Shown here piece after piece: positions 8,431-17,595 of a DNA stretch of 54,721 nt; within the stretch, counting starts at the first letter, position 1, and each line of letters opens with the position of its first letter. A program made the translations under genes and the position numbers. Origin of the DNA: an uncultured Opitutaceae bacterium (GTDB lineage: Bacteria; Verrucomicrobiota; Verrucomicrobiia; Opitutales; Opitutaceae). The notes beneath the pieces were generated by a model. That model searched no databases and was not told where the DNA came from. It saw only the letters and a list, made by a program, of their open reading frames with translations. The stretch is from the NCBI GenBank assembly GCA_903890485.1, contig CAITBM010000143.1, positions 1 to 54,721 on the forward strand, given 5' to 3'.

Positions 8431-8530
8431 TTGAAAAGTTATAGAGGATTATCGCGACAGTGAGGGTCCACTAAAGCCCCGCCCCAAGGGGGGCGCAATT
8501 GAAAAGTTCGGGAGCTCCCCGAAACCGTTG
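8431..8530. other. Intergenic region with 10-bp direct repeat and GC hairpin
   Basis: TTGAAAAGTT occurs at 8431-8440 and 8499-8508. Between them lies a GC-rich inverted repeat (CGCCCC AAGG GGGGCG near 8480-8495), and a shorter TTCGGG/CCCGAA hairpin follows near 8507. The hairpins could terminate purB transcription, which runs on the minus strand into this region, but no clear U-tract follows. Confidence 0.35.
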
Positions 8531-9976
8531 TCAGAGCAGGCGCGCGGGCCGATAAACGGCGGCGCCCCTGATGCGCTTGGCGATGGGCTTAACCTCGGCG
8601 ACAAAGACGTCGACCTGGTTCGGGGCGGCCCCGACAAAACGCGCGCTCTCGGCGAGGATCGCCTGCAGGGCCTTCTTCCCGAGGCCGATCCTCTTGTCGC
8701 CCGCGATCCGGTCCACAAGCTCGGGCCCGGGCGCCCCGGAACGCATGGCCTTAACGGCGGCAAGCGCGTGCTCCTTGATCGCCTCGTGCGCGGTCTCGCG
8801 TCCGGCGCCGCGCTTCACCGACTCCATGAGGATCGTGGTGGTGGCCAGGAAGGGCAGGTTGCGCTCGTTCTCCTGGGCGATCGCGGTCGGGAACACCTCC
8901 ATCTGCTCTAGTACCGTGAGGAAGGTCTCCAGGCTCCCGTCCATCGCCAGGAAAGCGTCGGGAAGGGCGACCCGGCGGACCACCGAGCACGACACGTCGC
9001 CCTCGTTCCACTGGTCGCCAGCGAGGGAGCCCACCATCGTGACGTAGCCCCCGAGGATCGTGGAGAAGCCGCAGATGCGCTCGCAGTTGCGGGCGTTCGC
9101 CTTGTGCGGCATGGCCGACGAGCCGACCTGCCCAGTCTGGAAGCCCTCGGTCAGGAGCCCGGCCCCGGCCATGAGCCGCACCGTTGTTGCGAAACTCGCC
9201 GCCGCCGCGCCCGCCTGGTGGAGCGCCGAGACGACATCAAAATCCAGGCCGCGGGGATAGACCTGCCCCACGTTCCCGAGGGACGCGGGGATCCCGAGGT
9301 GCTTGAGGACGTGGTTCTCCAGGTCCGCGACCTTGTCGGCCCGGCCCCCGAGGAGGGTGAGCTGGTCCAGCTGGGTCCCGACGGCGCCCTTCAGCCCACG
9401 CACCGGGTACCGCTCGATCAGGCTGTCGATCCGCTCGAAGGCGATCAGGAGTTCCTGGCCGAACATCGCGAACCGCTTCCCGAGCGTTGTCGGCTGGGCG
9501 GGCACGTTGTGGGTGCGCGCCGTGATCATCAGGTCCCGGTGCTCCTCGGCGCGCTTGGAGAGGAGTATGAGGGCCGCGGCCATCTTCATCCGCACAAGCT
9601 TCAGCGATTGGAAGATCTGCAGCTGCTCCACGTTCTCGGTCAGGTCGCGGCTCGTGAGCCCCAAGTGGATGAACTGGCGCTTGGCCTGCTCCGAGAACTC
9701 CTCGATCCTGGCCTTCACGTCGTGGAGCGTCACGCGCTCGCGCTTGGCGATCGAGTCCAGGTCGATCTTCGACTTCACCTTCTCATAGTCCCGAATGGCC
9801 TCGGCCGGGATCGGGACGCCGAGCTCGCGCTGCGCCTTCATGACGGCAATCCAGAAATCCCGCTCCAGGAGCACCTTCCCGCGCTGCGACCAGATGTCCC
9901 TCATCGCAACCGAGGCGTAGCGCTCGGCCAGGACGTTAGGGAAAATCTCTCGGGGTGAGGGTTCGGGCTCGTTCAC
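8531..9976 (-). CDS. purB: Adenylosuccinate lyase
   Basis: A 481-residue fumarase/aspartase-superfamily lyase. The signature loop GSSAMPHKANARNCERI matches the GSSxMPxKxN consensus and supplies the catalytic serine; TARTHNVPAQPTTLGKR carries a catalytic His region, and HLGLTSRDLTENV is typical of PurB. It acts twice in purine synthesis (SAICAR to AICAR, adenylosuccinate to AMP). It lies downstream of holA on the same strand, separated by about 60 bp, so co-transcription is possible. Confidence 0.95.
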   Translation of the reverse strand: MNEPEPSPREIFPNVLAERYASVAMRDIWSQRGKVLLERDFWIAVMKAQRELGVPIPAEAIRDYEKVKSKIDLDSIAKRERVTLHDVKARIEEFSEQAKRQFIHLGLTSRDLTENVEQLQIFQSLKLVRMKMAAALILLSKRAEEHRDLMITARTHNVPAQPTTLGKRFAMFGQELLIAFERIDSLIERYPVRGLKGAVGTQLDQLTLLGGRADKVADLENHVLKHLGIPASLGNVGQVYPRGLDFDVVSALHQAGAAAASFATTVRLMAGAGLLTEGFQTGQVGSSAMPHKANARNCERICGFSTILGGYVTMVGSLAGDQWNEGDVSCSVVRRVALPDAFLAMDGSLETFLTVLEQMEVFPTAIAQENERNLPFLATTTILMESVKRGAGRETAHEAIKEHALAAVKAMRSGAPGPELVDRIAGDKRIGLGKKALQAILAESARFVGAAPNQVDVFVAEVKPIAKRIRGAAVYRPARLL

Positions 9977-10035
9977 GGCAAGCCGCCGAGTAAAACCCCC
10001 GGGCCGTCGAAGGCCACTGGAAAACGACGGGCGCC

Positions 10036-11157
10036 CTAGGCGGCGCCCAGCTTTGCCGCGGGCGTTGCCAGGCAGCGCACGGCCAGGTCGCGCAGCACAT
10101 CCTCCTGCTCGTTGGGCCGGCGGATGATCTCCTCGAACGCGTTCACAAGCTCGCGCTGGTTGTCGATCAGGCGGCGAAGGCTCGGGAGCGGCCCCGAGCC
10201 GGCGAGCTTGCCCACGTACCAGGGATTCTGGGTGAACACGTTAAAGGAGCTCTTCTCGGCCGCCGCCTCCCCGAACCGGGTAGCATAGGCCCCGGCAGCC
10301 CGCTGGAGCCCGTCGAGCCCCCGCGGGCCCACCCGGGCGTCGCCGGCGTCGACCAGGGCCCTGACCTGGGTGAGGATCCGGTTGCGGGTCTGGAGCGCGG
10401 AGAGGACGGGGCGCGCGTCGCCGCCGGCGAAGAAGTGCCGCTTCAGGGCCGCCAGGGTCCAGTTCAGGTCCCCGCTGAAGAACGCGTCGGCTGTCTCGAA
10501 GAAGTCCCCCTGGGCCGCGTTGGGCGAGAGCTCGGCGACAGCCGCCTCCTCGATCACGGTGGCCGGCGAGGCGTGGGTCGAGAGCTTGTGCACCTCCTCG
10601 ACCAGGAGGCGTGTGTTCGCCCCGACCTTGGCGAGCAGGAGCTCGAGCGCCCCGGGACCGAAGGTGACACCGATGGCGCGGGCCTCCGCCTGGACCACTC
10701 CCGCCAGCCCCTCGGCATCCTCGCCGCCCTCGGCGAGCGCAAAGTCGGCGCTCTTCTCGCACCACTTCGGGAACGAGCGGCGGCGGTCGACCGGGGCCGC
10801 TGTGATCAGGACCGCCGTCTCCTCGGGATTGACGCCCTCAAGGAGGCGCTGGAGCTCCTCCACGCACTTGAGCGTGGTCTCGCTCTTGCCGGTCACCGTG
10901 TCGGCGAGGAAGTTCACGTCCTTGAGCCACACGACCCGCTTGCCCCCGAACATGGGCACGGTCTGCACGGCCTCGCGGAAGCGGTTAACGGCGGTCTCCA
11001 CCTCGTCGACGTTCGCGGCGAAGCCGTTCACGACCTCCCGGGAAAACTCGTCGGCCGAGTCCTTGGCGAGCTCCTCGAAGCGCTCCCTGCCCATGCGGCC
11101 CACCAGGAAGTCGTCCTGGCCGCAGATGAACGAGAAGTTTCGGGTGGGGGCGGGCAT
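10036..11157 (-). CDS. holA: DNA polymerase III delta subunit
   Basis: A 373-residue protein of the HolA family. The N-terminal ATPase-like fold begins FSFICGQDDFLVGR, with PMFGGKRVVWLKDVNFL in domain I and LLLAKVGANTRLLVEEVHKL in domain II; the C-terminal helical domain contains the typical RNRIL...R pattern. It loads the beta clamp as part of the clamp-loader complex. Divergent from the fucosidase gene. Confidence 0.88.
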   Translation of the reverse strand: MPAPTRNFSFICGQDDFLVGRMGRERFEELAKDSADEFSREVVNGFAANVDEVETAVNRFREAVQTVPMFGGKRVVWLKDVNFLADTVTGKSETTLKCVEELQRLLEGVNPEETAVLITAAPVDRRRSFPKWCEKSADFALAEGGEDAEGLAGVVQAEARAIGVTFGPGALELLLAKVGANTRLLVEEVHKLSTHASPATVIEEAAVAELSPNAAQGDFFETADAFFSGDLNWTLAALKRHFFAGGDARPVLSALQTRNRILTQVRALVDAGDARVGPRGLDGLQRAAGAYATRFGEAAAEKSSFNVFTQNPWYVGKLAGSGPLPSLRRLIDNQRELVNAFEEIIRRPNEQEDVLRDLAVRCLATPAAKLGAA

Positions 11158-11315
11158 GTCCGTGGGGGATTCGACCGGATGGGCGCGCCCGGCACAATTT
11201 TAAAACGGGAGCCGTTCAGAGGGACCTCGACGGCGAAGGGCGGCGGCCCCAATGTGTGCGCACACCCTTGCGGCCCTCGAGCCCGCCCCGGGGACGCGAG
11301 GACCCCATCCCACCC
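11158..11315. promoter_or_regulatory. Divergent promoter region of holA and fucosidase with a 12-bp palindrome
   Basis: The 158-bp gap contains a perfect palindrome GTGTGCGCACAC at 11254-11265, about 50 bp before the fucosidase start. Its position suits an operator for a dimeric regulator of the glycosidase gene. No regulator gene is adjacent, and no convincing -35/-10 pair is seen. Confidence 0.35.
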
Positions 11316-13667
11316 ATGAGAATCCCGGCTTTCAGTGCCCTTGTCCTTTTCGCAGGCGCGCTCTGCGTCGCCCGCGCGCAGGCCCCGGTTCGTTATCTTA
11401 GCGACCCCGCCGACCCCTTCTACCAGCCGGATTGGGCCAGCCTGGGACGCTACCAGGCGCCGGACTGGTTCCGGGACGCGAAGTTCGGCATCTTCATGCA
11501 TTGGGGTGTCCAGAGTCTGCCCGCTCCGGCCAACGACGGCTGGTTTGCTCGCCAGATGTACATCCAGAACGGCGCAGCCTGGGGCACGGCGTACGCCTAC
11601 CACCTTGCGACCTACGGGCACCCGTCGGTCTCGGGATTCAAGGACATGATTCCCCTGTGGAAGGCCGAGAAATGGGATCCGGACGCCCTGGCAGCCTTCT
11701 TCAAGGAGATCGGCGCCCGCTACCTGGTCCCTGTGGCGGTCCATCACGACAACTTCGACCTCTATAACTCCAGGTACCAGCCGTGGAACTCCGTCCGGAT
11801 GGGGCCCAAGCGGGACATCGTCGGCGAATGGAAGAAGGCGGCCGAACGGCACGGCCTCAGGTTCGGCGTGTCCTCGCACGCCGACCGCTCGTGGTACTGG
11901 TTCAACACGTCGAAGGGTTCGGACACGACGGGGCCCCTGAAGGGGGTGCCCTATGACGGCAACCTGACGCTCGCCGACGGGAAGGGAAAGTGGTGGGAAG
12001 GGTTGGATCCCGCGGACCTCTACGGACCGCCGCACAGGGGGGGCTACGCCAACCCCCCGGACCCAACGGATGAGAAGCCGAGTGCCGCCTACATGCAGAA
12101 GTGGCTCGCGCGCACCCGGCAGCTGATCGACGACTACCACCCCGACCTCCTGTACTTCGACTCGCCGATGCCCCTCGGGGACTACGGCATGAGGATGGCG
12201 TCCTATTTCTACAGCGTCACGCCGGCCCCGGTCCTCAACATCAAGGTTTGGGAGCCGGGCACCGTCCCCGACGAGAGCGCCGTCGTCCTGGACATCGAGA
12301 AGGGCCAGAGCGACCGCCTGAGGCCCTTTCCGTGGCAGACGGACACCTCGCTCAACGAGAACTGGTTCATCGACTCAAAGCCCCTTGAGCTGAGCGCCGA
12401 GGTCGTCGTCCACAACCTTGCTGACATCGTGAGCAAGAACGGCAACCTGCTGCTCAACGTGAGCCTCAGACCCGACGGCACCCTGCCCGACGACCAGAGG
12501 GCGGAACTCGTGGAGGTCGGCGCGTGGCTCCACCAGAACGGCGAGGCCATCTATGGGACGAGGCCCTGGAGGATCGCAAGCGAGGGGCCAACCGTGGTTG
12601 CGGGCGGCGACTTCAAGCAGCAGAAGCAGCCGCTCACCTCCGAGGACATCCGCTTCACGACCAAGGGTGACACCCTCTACGCCATCCTCATGGGGTGGCC
12701 CGCGGACGGCGCCGTCCGCATCCGTTCCCTGACCTCGGCGGCCCAGGTCGAACTCGTCGGCTCCGACGCCAAGCTGACCTGGGAGAACGGCCTGGACGGG
12801 GTCCTTGTCCACCTTCCCGCCGCGCCGGTGGGGAAATTCGCGTACGCGCTCCGGATCAGGGGCCATGAGTCGCTCTTCGCGGCCCCGAACCTCCTGGCCT
12901 GGTGCATCGTCCCCTATGACGCCCTGAACCGGACCCCGGTGGAGCGGATGGCGATGCTCAAGCGCCTCGGCTTCACCCAGTACGCCTGGGACTGGCGCCA
13001 GCGGCACCTGAAGGACCTGCCCGAGGAGATCAAGGCGGCCCGCGACGCCGGAATCCAGATGCGCGCGGTCTGGCTCTGGGTCGACAACAAGACCGACCAG
13101 CCGGGACACCTGGGCCCGGCAAACCGCGCCGTGGTCGACGCCGTGACCCAGGCCAAGCTCTCGGTCGAGTACTGGGTCGGCTTTGACGCCAACTTCTTCG
13201 ATGGCCTTCCTGAGGCGGAGCGGGTCAAGAAGGGGGCCGCGATGGTCTCGTACATCCGGGAGCAGGCTCTCGTCACCGGCAGCACGGTCGCCCTCTACAA
13301 CCACGGCGCCTGGTTCGGCGAGCCGGACAATGAGATCAAGGTCATCAAGGCCGCGGGGGGGAGGGGACTGGGGATCGTGTACAACCTCCACCACGCCGAG
13401 GGCCAGGTGGACGGCTTCGCCGCGCTTCTTCCCCGGATGCTGCCCTACCTCCGGGCCGTGAACCTGAACGGGCTGCACCCCGGATCGACCGATTCGGAGA
13501 TCATCACCCTCGGCGAGGGCACGCTGGAGCGGGGACTCATCAAGACCCTGAAGGCCTCGGGGTACGCCGGGCCCCTCGGCATCCTCGGCCACACGGAGGG
13601 CAAGGACATCGAGAAAGTCCTCGCCGGGAATCTCGCGGGCCTGCGCGCGATCGCTGCGGGCCACTAG
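11316..13667 (+). CDS. Exported alpha-L-fucosidase (GH29) fused to a TIM-barrel-like C-terminal domain
   Basis: A 783-residue protein with a signal peptide (MRIPAFSALVLFAGALCVARA); the ATG encoding it was chosen over an upstream in-frame GTG. Residues about 45-400 are a GH29 catalytic domain: FGIFMHWGVQS, VAVHHDNFDLY, and LLYFDSPMP with D282 as likely nucleophile, then NLLLNVSLRPDGTLP typical of fucosidases. A beta-sandwich follows. Residues from about 525 to the end form an unrelated domain resembling xylose-isomerase-like or sugar-phosphate-isomerase TIM barrels (LLAWCIVPYDALNRTP, MLKRLGFTQYAWDW, GPLGILGHTEGKD). The enzyme probably removes fucose from polysaccharide in the periplasm or outside the cell; the role of the second domain is unknown. 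Confidence 0.85.
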   Translation: MRIPAFSALVLFAGALCVARAQAPVRYLSDPADPFYQPDWASLGRYQAPDWFRDAKFGIFMHWGVQSLPAPANDGWFARQMYIQNGAAWGTAYAYHLATYGHPSVSGFKDMIPLWKAEKWDPDALAAFFKEIGARYLVPVAVHHDNFDLYNSRYQPWNSVRMGPKRDIVGEWKKAAERHGLRFGVSSHADRSWYWFNTSKGSDTTGPLKGVPYDGNLTLADGKGKWWEGLDPADLYGPPHRGGYANPPDPTDEKPSAAYMQKWLARTRQLIDDYHPDLLYFDSPMPLGDYGMRMASYFYSVTPAPVLNIKVWEPGTVPDESAVVLDIEKGQSDRLRPFPWQTDTSLNENWFIDSKPLELSAEVVVHNLADIVSKNGNLLLNVSLRPDGTLPDDQRAELVEVGAWLHQNGEAIYGTRPWRIASEGPTVVAGGDFKQQKQPLTSEDIRFTTKGDTLYAILMGWPADGAVRIRSLTSAAQVELVGSDAKLTWENGLDGVLVHLPAAPVGKFAYALRIRGHESLFAAPNLLAWCIVPYDALNRTPVERMAMLKRLGFTQYAWDWRQRHLKDLPEEIKAARDAGIQMRAVWLWVDNKTDQPGHLGPANRAVVDAVTQAKLSVEYWVGFDANFFDGLPEAERVKKGAAMVSYIREQALVTGSTVALYNHGAWFGEPDNEIKVIKAAGGRGLGIVYNLHHAEGQVDGFAALLPRMLPYLRAVNLNGLHPGSTDSEIITLGEGTLERGLIKTLKASGYAGPLGILGHTEGKDIEKVLAGNLAGLRAIAAGH

Positions 13668-13731
13668 AATGGCGCACCCCGCTTCGGCAGAGAGACTTGC
13701 GTGTAAAGCGCAATACCCGTAGGCCCTCCGT

Positions 13732-15429
13732 GTGACTCCCTCAGTCCCGACACCGCCCCCCGGCGAGAAATCCTGGCGGCACGACCTTGTCCTCCTGGCG
13801 GTTCTGTTCGGGGCGCTTTTCGCGTGGAGGATGGGGAGCGCCCCGCTCCTCAACCCCGACGAGGGGCGCTACGCCGAGGTGCCGCGGGAGATGGTGGCCT
13901 CGGGCGACTGGGTGACGCCTCGCTTGAACGGGGTTCCCTACTTTGAGAAGCCCCCGCTCATGTACTGGGCCGTGGCGGCCTGCGAGGCCGCGTTCGGTCC
14001 GAGCGAATGGTCGGTCCGGCTGGCGCCGGCACTCTTTGGGATCGCGGGCATCCTCGCAGCCTACGGCGCCGGGCGCCGCCTCTACGGCCGCGAGGCCGGC
14101 TTCTGGTCGGCCGTCGTCCTGGGCACCTCCCTCCTTTTCCTGGCCCTGGGCCACATCGTGACCCTCGACATGGCGGTCTCGGTCCTCATGAGCGCGACGC
14201 TCTTCTGCTTCATCCTCGGGATGAAGGAGGCGCCCGGGCGGGCCCGGCGGTGGCTCTTCTACGGGCTCTATGCGAGCGCGGCCCTGGCGACCCTCACCAA
14301 GGGCCTCATGGGATTCCTGGTCACCGGAGCCGTCATGTTCCTGTGGGTGCTCCTCCTCGGGCAGTGGCGGAAGCTCTGGCCGCTGTACCTGCCGAGCGGC
14401 GTCCTGATCTTCCTGGCGATCGCCGCGCCGTGGCACTTCCTGGTCTCGGGCCGCAACCCCGGGTGGGCCCACTTCTATTTCATCTACGAGCACTTCCAGA
14501 GGTACTCCGACACGGGGCACGGGCGCTACCAGCCCTTCTGGTTCTTCGCCCCGATCCTTCTCCTTGGCCTCTTTCCCTGGACCGGGTTCCTCTGGTCCGC
14601 GTTCCGGGAGGCACTGGCCGGCGGCTGGTCCCGCCGCAAGGAGAACCCCGCCGCCTGGTTCCTCGCGATCTGGGCCGCCTTCATCTTCTTTTTCTTCAGC
14701 TACTCGAAGAGCAAGCTGATCCCCTACATCCTGCCGGTGTTCCCCGCACTGGCCGTCATCATCGGCCGCTGGCTTGCCGCGACCTTCGAGGCGAAGGACT
14801 CCTTCGCCCGCATGAGGACGGGGCTCCGGGTGTTCGGCTTCCTCTGCGGGCTGATCGCCGCCGCGCTCTGCGTCGCGGTCCTTAGGCCCGGGGTGATCCG
14901 CGACGCGGCGCAGGCTGCCGAGCTCAGGCCGTACGCGTTCGTGCTCGCGGCCATCCTCGTGGCCGGAGCGATGCGGGCCATGATCCAGAGGGGCCAGGCC
15001 CCGGCGCGGGGCGCCGTGACGGCCATGGCCGGGACCCTCGTGGTCTTGGTCGGCGTTCTTCTTTTCGCGATGCCGATCATCGACGTCCGGAGCACGAAGG
15101 ACCTGGCGGTTGCGGCCCGGTCCGCCGTGAAGCCGGGCGACCGGGTCTACCACTACCACGGGTTCTTCCACGATTTCACGTACTACTCGGGGGGCGAGGT
15201 CGGCCTCGTTAACTATACGGACGAGCTCGAGCTCCAGTTCCTGGACCCGTCCGAGAAGGCGGCGCGCTTCATCGATGACTCCGAGTTCAGGCGGCAGTGG
15301 GCCGGGCCGGGTCGGGTCTTTGCCGTCGCCCGCATCCGCGACGCGGCCGGGCTCTTCGCCGACCCGGACTTCCACTATCACCTCCTGGCCACCGGGCCCC
15401 ACCACTATCTTTTCAGCAACCAGCCTTGA
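13732..15429 (+). CDS. arnT: ArnT-like lipid A 4-amino-4-deoxy-L-arabinosyltransferase (GT-C)
   Basis: A 565-residue GT-C membrane glycosyltransferase starting at a GTG. The first periplasmic loop has LLNPDEGRYAEVPREM with D43-E44, the acidic metal-site motif of ArnT/PMT (GT83/GT39) enzymes, and WVTPRLNGVPYFEKPPLMYW, strongly ArnT-like. About 11-12 helices precede a C-terminal periplasmic domain. ArnT moves aminoarabinose from undecaprenyl phosphate to lipid A phosphates, lowering surface charge. Assignment as arnT rather than a generic GT39 rests on arnB, arnC and an arnA domain following immediately. Confidence 0.82.
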   Translation: MTPSVPTPPPGEKSWRHDLVLLAVLFGALFAWRMGSAPLLNPDEGRYAEVPREMVASGDWVTPRLNGVPYFEKPPLMYWAVAACEAAFGPSEWSVRLAPALFGIAGILAAYGAGRRLYGREAGFWSAVVLGTSLLFLALGHIVTLDMAVSVLMSATLFCFILGMKEAPGRARRWLFYGLYASAALATLTKGLMGFLVTGAVMFLWVLLLGQWRKLWPLYLPSGVLIFLAIAAPWHFLVSGRNPGWAHFYFIYEHFQRYSDTGHGRYQPFWFFAPILLLGLFPWTGFLWSAFREALAGGWSRRKENPAAWFLAIWAAFIFFFFSYSKSKLIPYILPVFPALAVIIGRWLAATFEAKDSFARMRTGLRVFGFLCGLIAAALCVAVLRPGVIRDAAQAAELRPYAFVLAAILVAGAMRAMIQRGQAPARGAVTAMAGTLVVLVGVLLFAMPIIDVRSTKDLAVAARSAVKPGDRVYHYHGFFHDFTYYSGGEVGLVNYTDELELQFLDPSEKAARFIDDSEFRRQWAGPGRVFAVARIRDAAGLFADPDFHYHLLATGPHHYLFSNQP

Positions 15430-15451
15430 GGATTAGCTGTCAGGCCCCAGT

Positions 15452-16642
15452 ATGCCTCCCGCAATGCCCTTGCCCTCAACCCTAGCCCCGCAGAAGCCCG
15501 CGGCGCCGTTCCTGCCGTTCACGCGGCCCACGATCGACGACGCGACCGTGGCCGGAGTGGCCGAGGTGCTGCGCTCCGGATGGATCTCCTCGGGGCCGCA
15601 GGTGAAGGCGTTCGAGGCCAAGCTCTCCGAGTATTTCGGCGGGAGGCCGGTGCGCGCGTTCAACTCCGGCACCTGCACGATGGAGATCGCGCTCCGGATC
15701 GCCGGGATCAAGTCCGGGGACGAGGTGATCACGACACCGCTCACCTGGGTGGCCACGAGCAACGTGGTCCTCGAGATCGGCGCCAGGCCCGTCTTTGTCG
15801 ACATCGACCCGGTGACGCGCCTGATCGACCTCGGCCAGGTCGAGCGCGCCATCACCCCCAGGACCCGGGCCATCATCCCGGTCGACCTCTCCGGGCTGCC
15901 CGTCGACCGCGACCGGCTCTATGCGATCGCGCAAAGGCACAAGCTTCGGGTGGTCGAGGACGCCGCCCAATCGTTCGGAAGCACCTGGAAGGGCCGGAAG
16001 ATTGGCGCCCTGGGCGACTTTGTCTCCTTCAGCTTCCACGCGAACAAGAACATCACCACGACCGAGGGCGGCTGCTTGGTCCTCAACGACGAGCGCGAGG
16101 CGAAGCTCGCCGAGCAGTACCGCCTGCAAGGGGTGGTCCGGACCGGCCACGACGGCATGGAGGTGGAGCTTGTCGGGGGAAAGTACAACCTGACGGACGT
16201 CGCGGCCCGGATTGGCCTGGGCCAATTGCCTCACTTGGAGGAGTTCACCGCGAAACGCCACGAGCTTGCCCGCGCCTATTTCGAGGAGTTCTCCCGCCCG
16301 TCGGTGGCCGCGCTCGGGGTCGGCCTGCCCGTTGCCAACTTCACGGACACGAACTGGCACATGTTCCAGGTGATGCTCCCGGAGGCGCGCCTATCGCTCA
16401 AGCGGGCGGCCGTCATGGAGGCTCTCCACAAGGAAGGGATCGGCTCAGGCGTCCACTACCCGGCAATCCACCTGTTCAAGCTCTACCGGGCGATGGGATG
16501 GAAGGACGGCGACTTCCCCCACGCCGAATACGCCGGCCGCAACATCCTCACGCTCCCGCTCTTTCCCGCCATGTCCAGGGCCGATGTCTCGCGGGTGGTC
16601 CAGGCGCTGGCATCGATCCTCGAATCCCACCGCATCCCATGA
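15452..16642 (+). CDS. arnB: UDP-4-amino-4-deoxy-L-arabinose aminotransferase
   Basis: A 396-residue DegT/DnrJ/EryC1 PLP aminotransferase. The lysine that binds PLP is K199 in SFHANKNITTTEGG. FLPFTRPTIDD near the start, GDEVITTPLTWVATSNVV, AITPRTRAIIPV and YNLTDVAARIGLGQL track E. coli ArnB closely. It transaminates UDP-Ara4O to UDP-Ara4N. The gene overlaps arnC by 4 bp (ATGA), indicating translational coupling. Another in-frame ATG lies four codons downstream of the chosen start. Confidence 0.9.
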   Translation: MPPAMPLPSTLAPQKPAAPFLPFTRPTIDDATVAGVAEVLRSGWISSGPQVKAFEAKLSEYFGGRPVRAFNSGTCTMEIALRIAGIKSGDEVITTPLTWVATSNVVLEIGARPVFVDIDPVTRLIDLGQVERAITPRTRAIIPVDLSGLPVDRDRLYAIAQRHKLRVVEDAAQSFGSTWKGRKIGALGDFVSFSFHANKNITTTEGGCLVLNDEREAKLAEQYRLQGVVRTGHDGMEVELVGGKYNLTDVAARIGLGQLPHLEEFTAKRHELARAYFEEFSRPSVAALGVGLPVANFTDTNWHMFQVMLPEARLSLKRAAVMEALHKEGIGSGVHYPAIHLFKLYRAMGWKDGDFPHAEYAGRNILTLPLFPAMSRADVSRVVQALASILESHRIP

Positions 16643-17580
16643 GCACGGCACCCGAACTCTCCGTCGTCATCCCGGTCTACAACGAGGCGCTGAACCTGCC
16701 GCTCCTCTTCTCAAGGCTCTACCCGGTCCTGGACGGCGTCGGCCGCACCTACGAGGTCATCTTCACCAACGACGGGAGCGCCGACTCCTCCCTTGAGCTC
16801 CTGAAGGCGCAATTCGAGAAGCGGCGGGATGTGACGCGCGTGATCGATTTCAATGCCAACTACGGGCAGCACATGGCGATCATGGCCGCGTTCGAGCGTG
16901 TCCGGGGCCAGGTGATCGTGACCCTGGACGCGGACCTCCAGAACCCGCCCGAGGAGATCCCGAAGCTTCTGGCCTTGATCGACACCGGGCACGACTACGT
17001 GGGCGGTTTCCGCCTGAACAGGAAGGACAGCCTCTTCCGGACCGTGGCCTCACGGATCATCAACGGCGTCCGCCGCAGCACGACCTCGATCGAGATGACG
17101 GACCAGGGCTGCATGCTCCGCGCCTACAAGCGCCCGATCATCGAGGCGATCGTGCGGAGCGGCGCCAACAACACCTTCATCCCGGCCCTCGCCTACAGCT
17201 TCTCCGGCAACCCGACCGAGGTGGGGGTGAAGCACGAGGAGCGCCATGCGGGCGTGTCCAACTATTCGCTCTACAGCCTGATCCGACTCAACTTCGACCT
17301 CATCACGGGCTTCTCCCTGGCGCCGCTTCAAATCTTCACGATGATCTCGATGGCGTGTGCGGCCGGCAGCTTCCTGCTCATGATCGTCCTGGCGCTCCGC
17401 CGGCTGATCCTGGGACCCGAGGAGGGCGGCCTCTTCACCCTCTTTGGGATCCTGTTCTTCCTGATCAGCGTCACCATGGTCGGGATCGGCCTCATTGGGG
17501 AGTACGTGGGCCGCACCTACCAGGTGGTGCGCGTCCGTCAGCGCTATTTTGTCCGGCAGATGATCGAGGCCCCGGAATAG
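16639..17580 (+). CDS. arnC: Undecaprenyl-phosphate 4-deoxy-4-formamido-L-arabinose transferase
   Basis: A 313-residue family 2 glycosyltransferase. The GT2 core begins ELSVVIPVYNEALNLP, has NDGSADSS and a DxD-like TLDADLQNPPEE, and MTDQGCMLRAYKR. Two C-terminal transmembrane helices (about residues 233-290) anchor it. ArnC loads formylated aminoarabinose onto undecaprenyl phosphate on the cytoplasmic side. The start codon overlaps the arnB stop. A dolichol-phosphate-mannose-synthase-like role is the alternative, made unlikely by context. Confidence 0.88.
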   Translation: MSTAPELSVVIPVYNEALNLPLLFSRLYPVLDGVGRTYEVIFTNDGSADSSLELLKAQFEKRRDVTRVIDFNANYGQHMAIMAAFERVRGQVIVTLDADLQNPPEEIPKLLALIDTGHDYVGGFRLNRKDSLFRTVASRIINGVRRSTTSIEMTDQGCMLRAYKRPIIEAIVRSGANNTFIPALAYSFSGNPTEVGVKHEERHAGVSNYSLYSLIRLNFDLITGFSLAPLQIFTMISMACAAGSFLLMIVLALRRLILGPEEGGLFTLFGILFFLISVTMVGIGLIGEYVGRTYQVVRVRQRYFVRQMIEAPE

Positions 17581-17595
17581 GCCCGCGGCCCGACC

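Noticed and set aside
4070-8463. Very long frames on both strands (986 and 1010 codons) covering cytochrome, cstA and pfp genes
   Set aside because: They run antisense or out of frame to well-recognised genes and have the Arg/Gly/Pro-rich, Asp/His-rich composition typical of shadow frames in high-GC DNA. Only the C-terminal 321 codons of the first are a real gene.
10030-10049. GGGCGCC/GGCGCCC hairpin at the end of holA
   Set aside because: It has a stem but no U-tract and overlaps the coding end; in such GC-rich DNA it may be chance.
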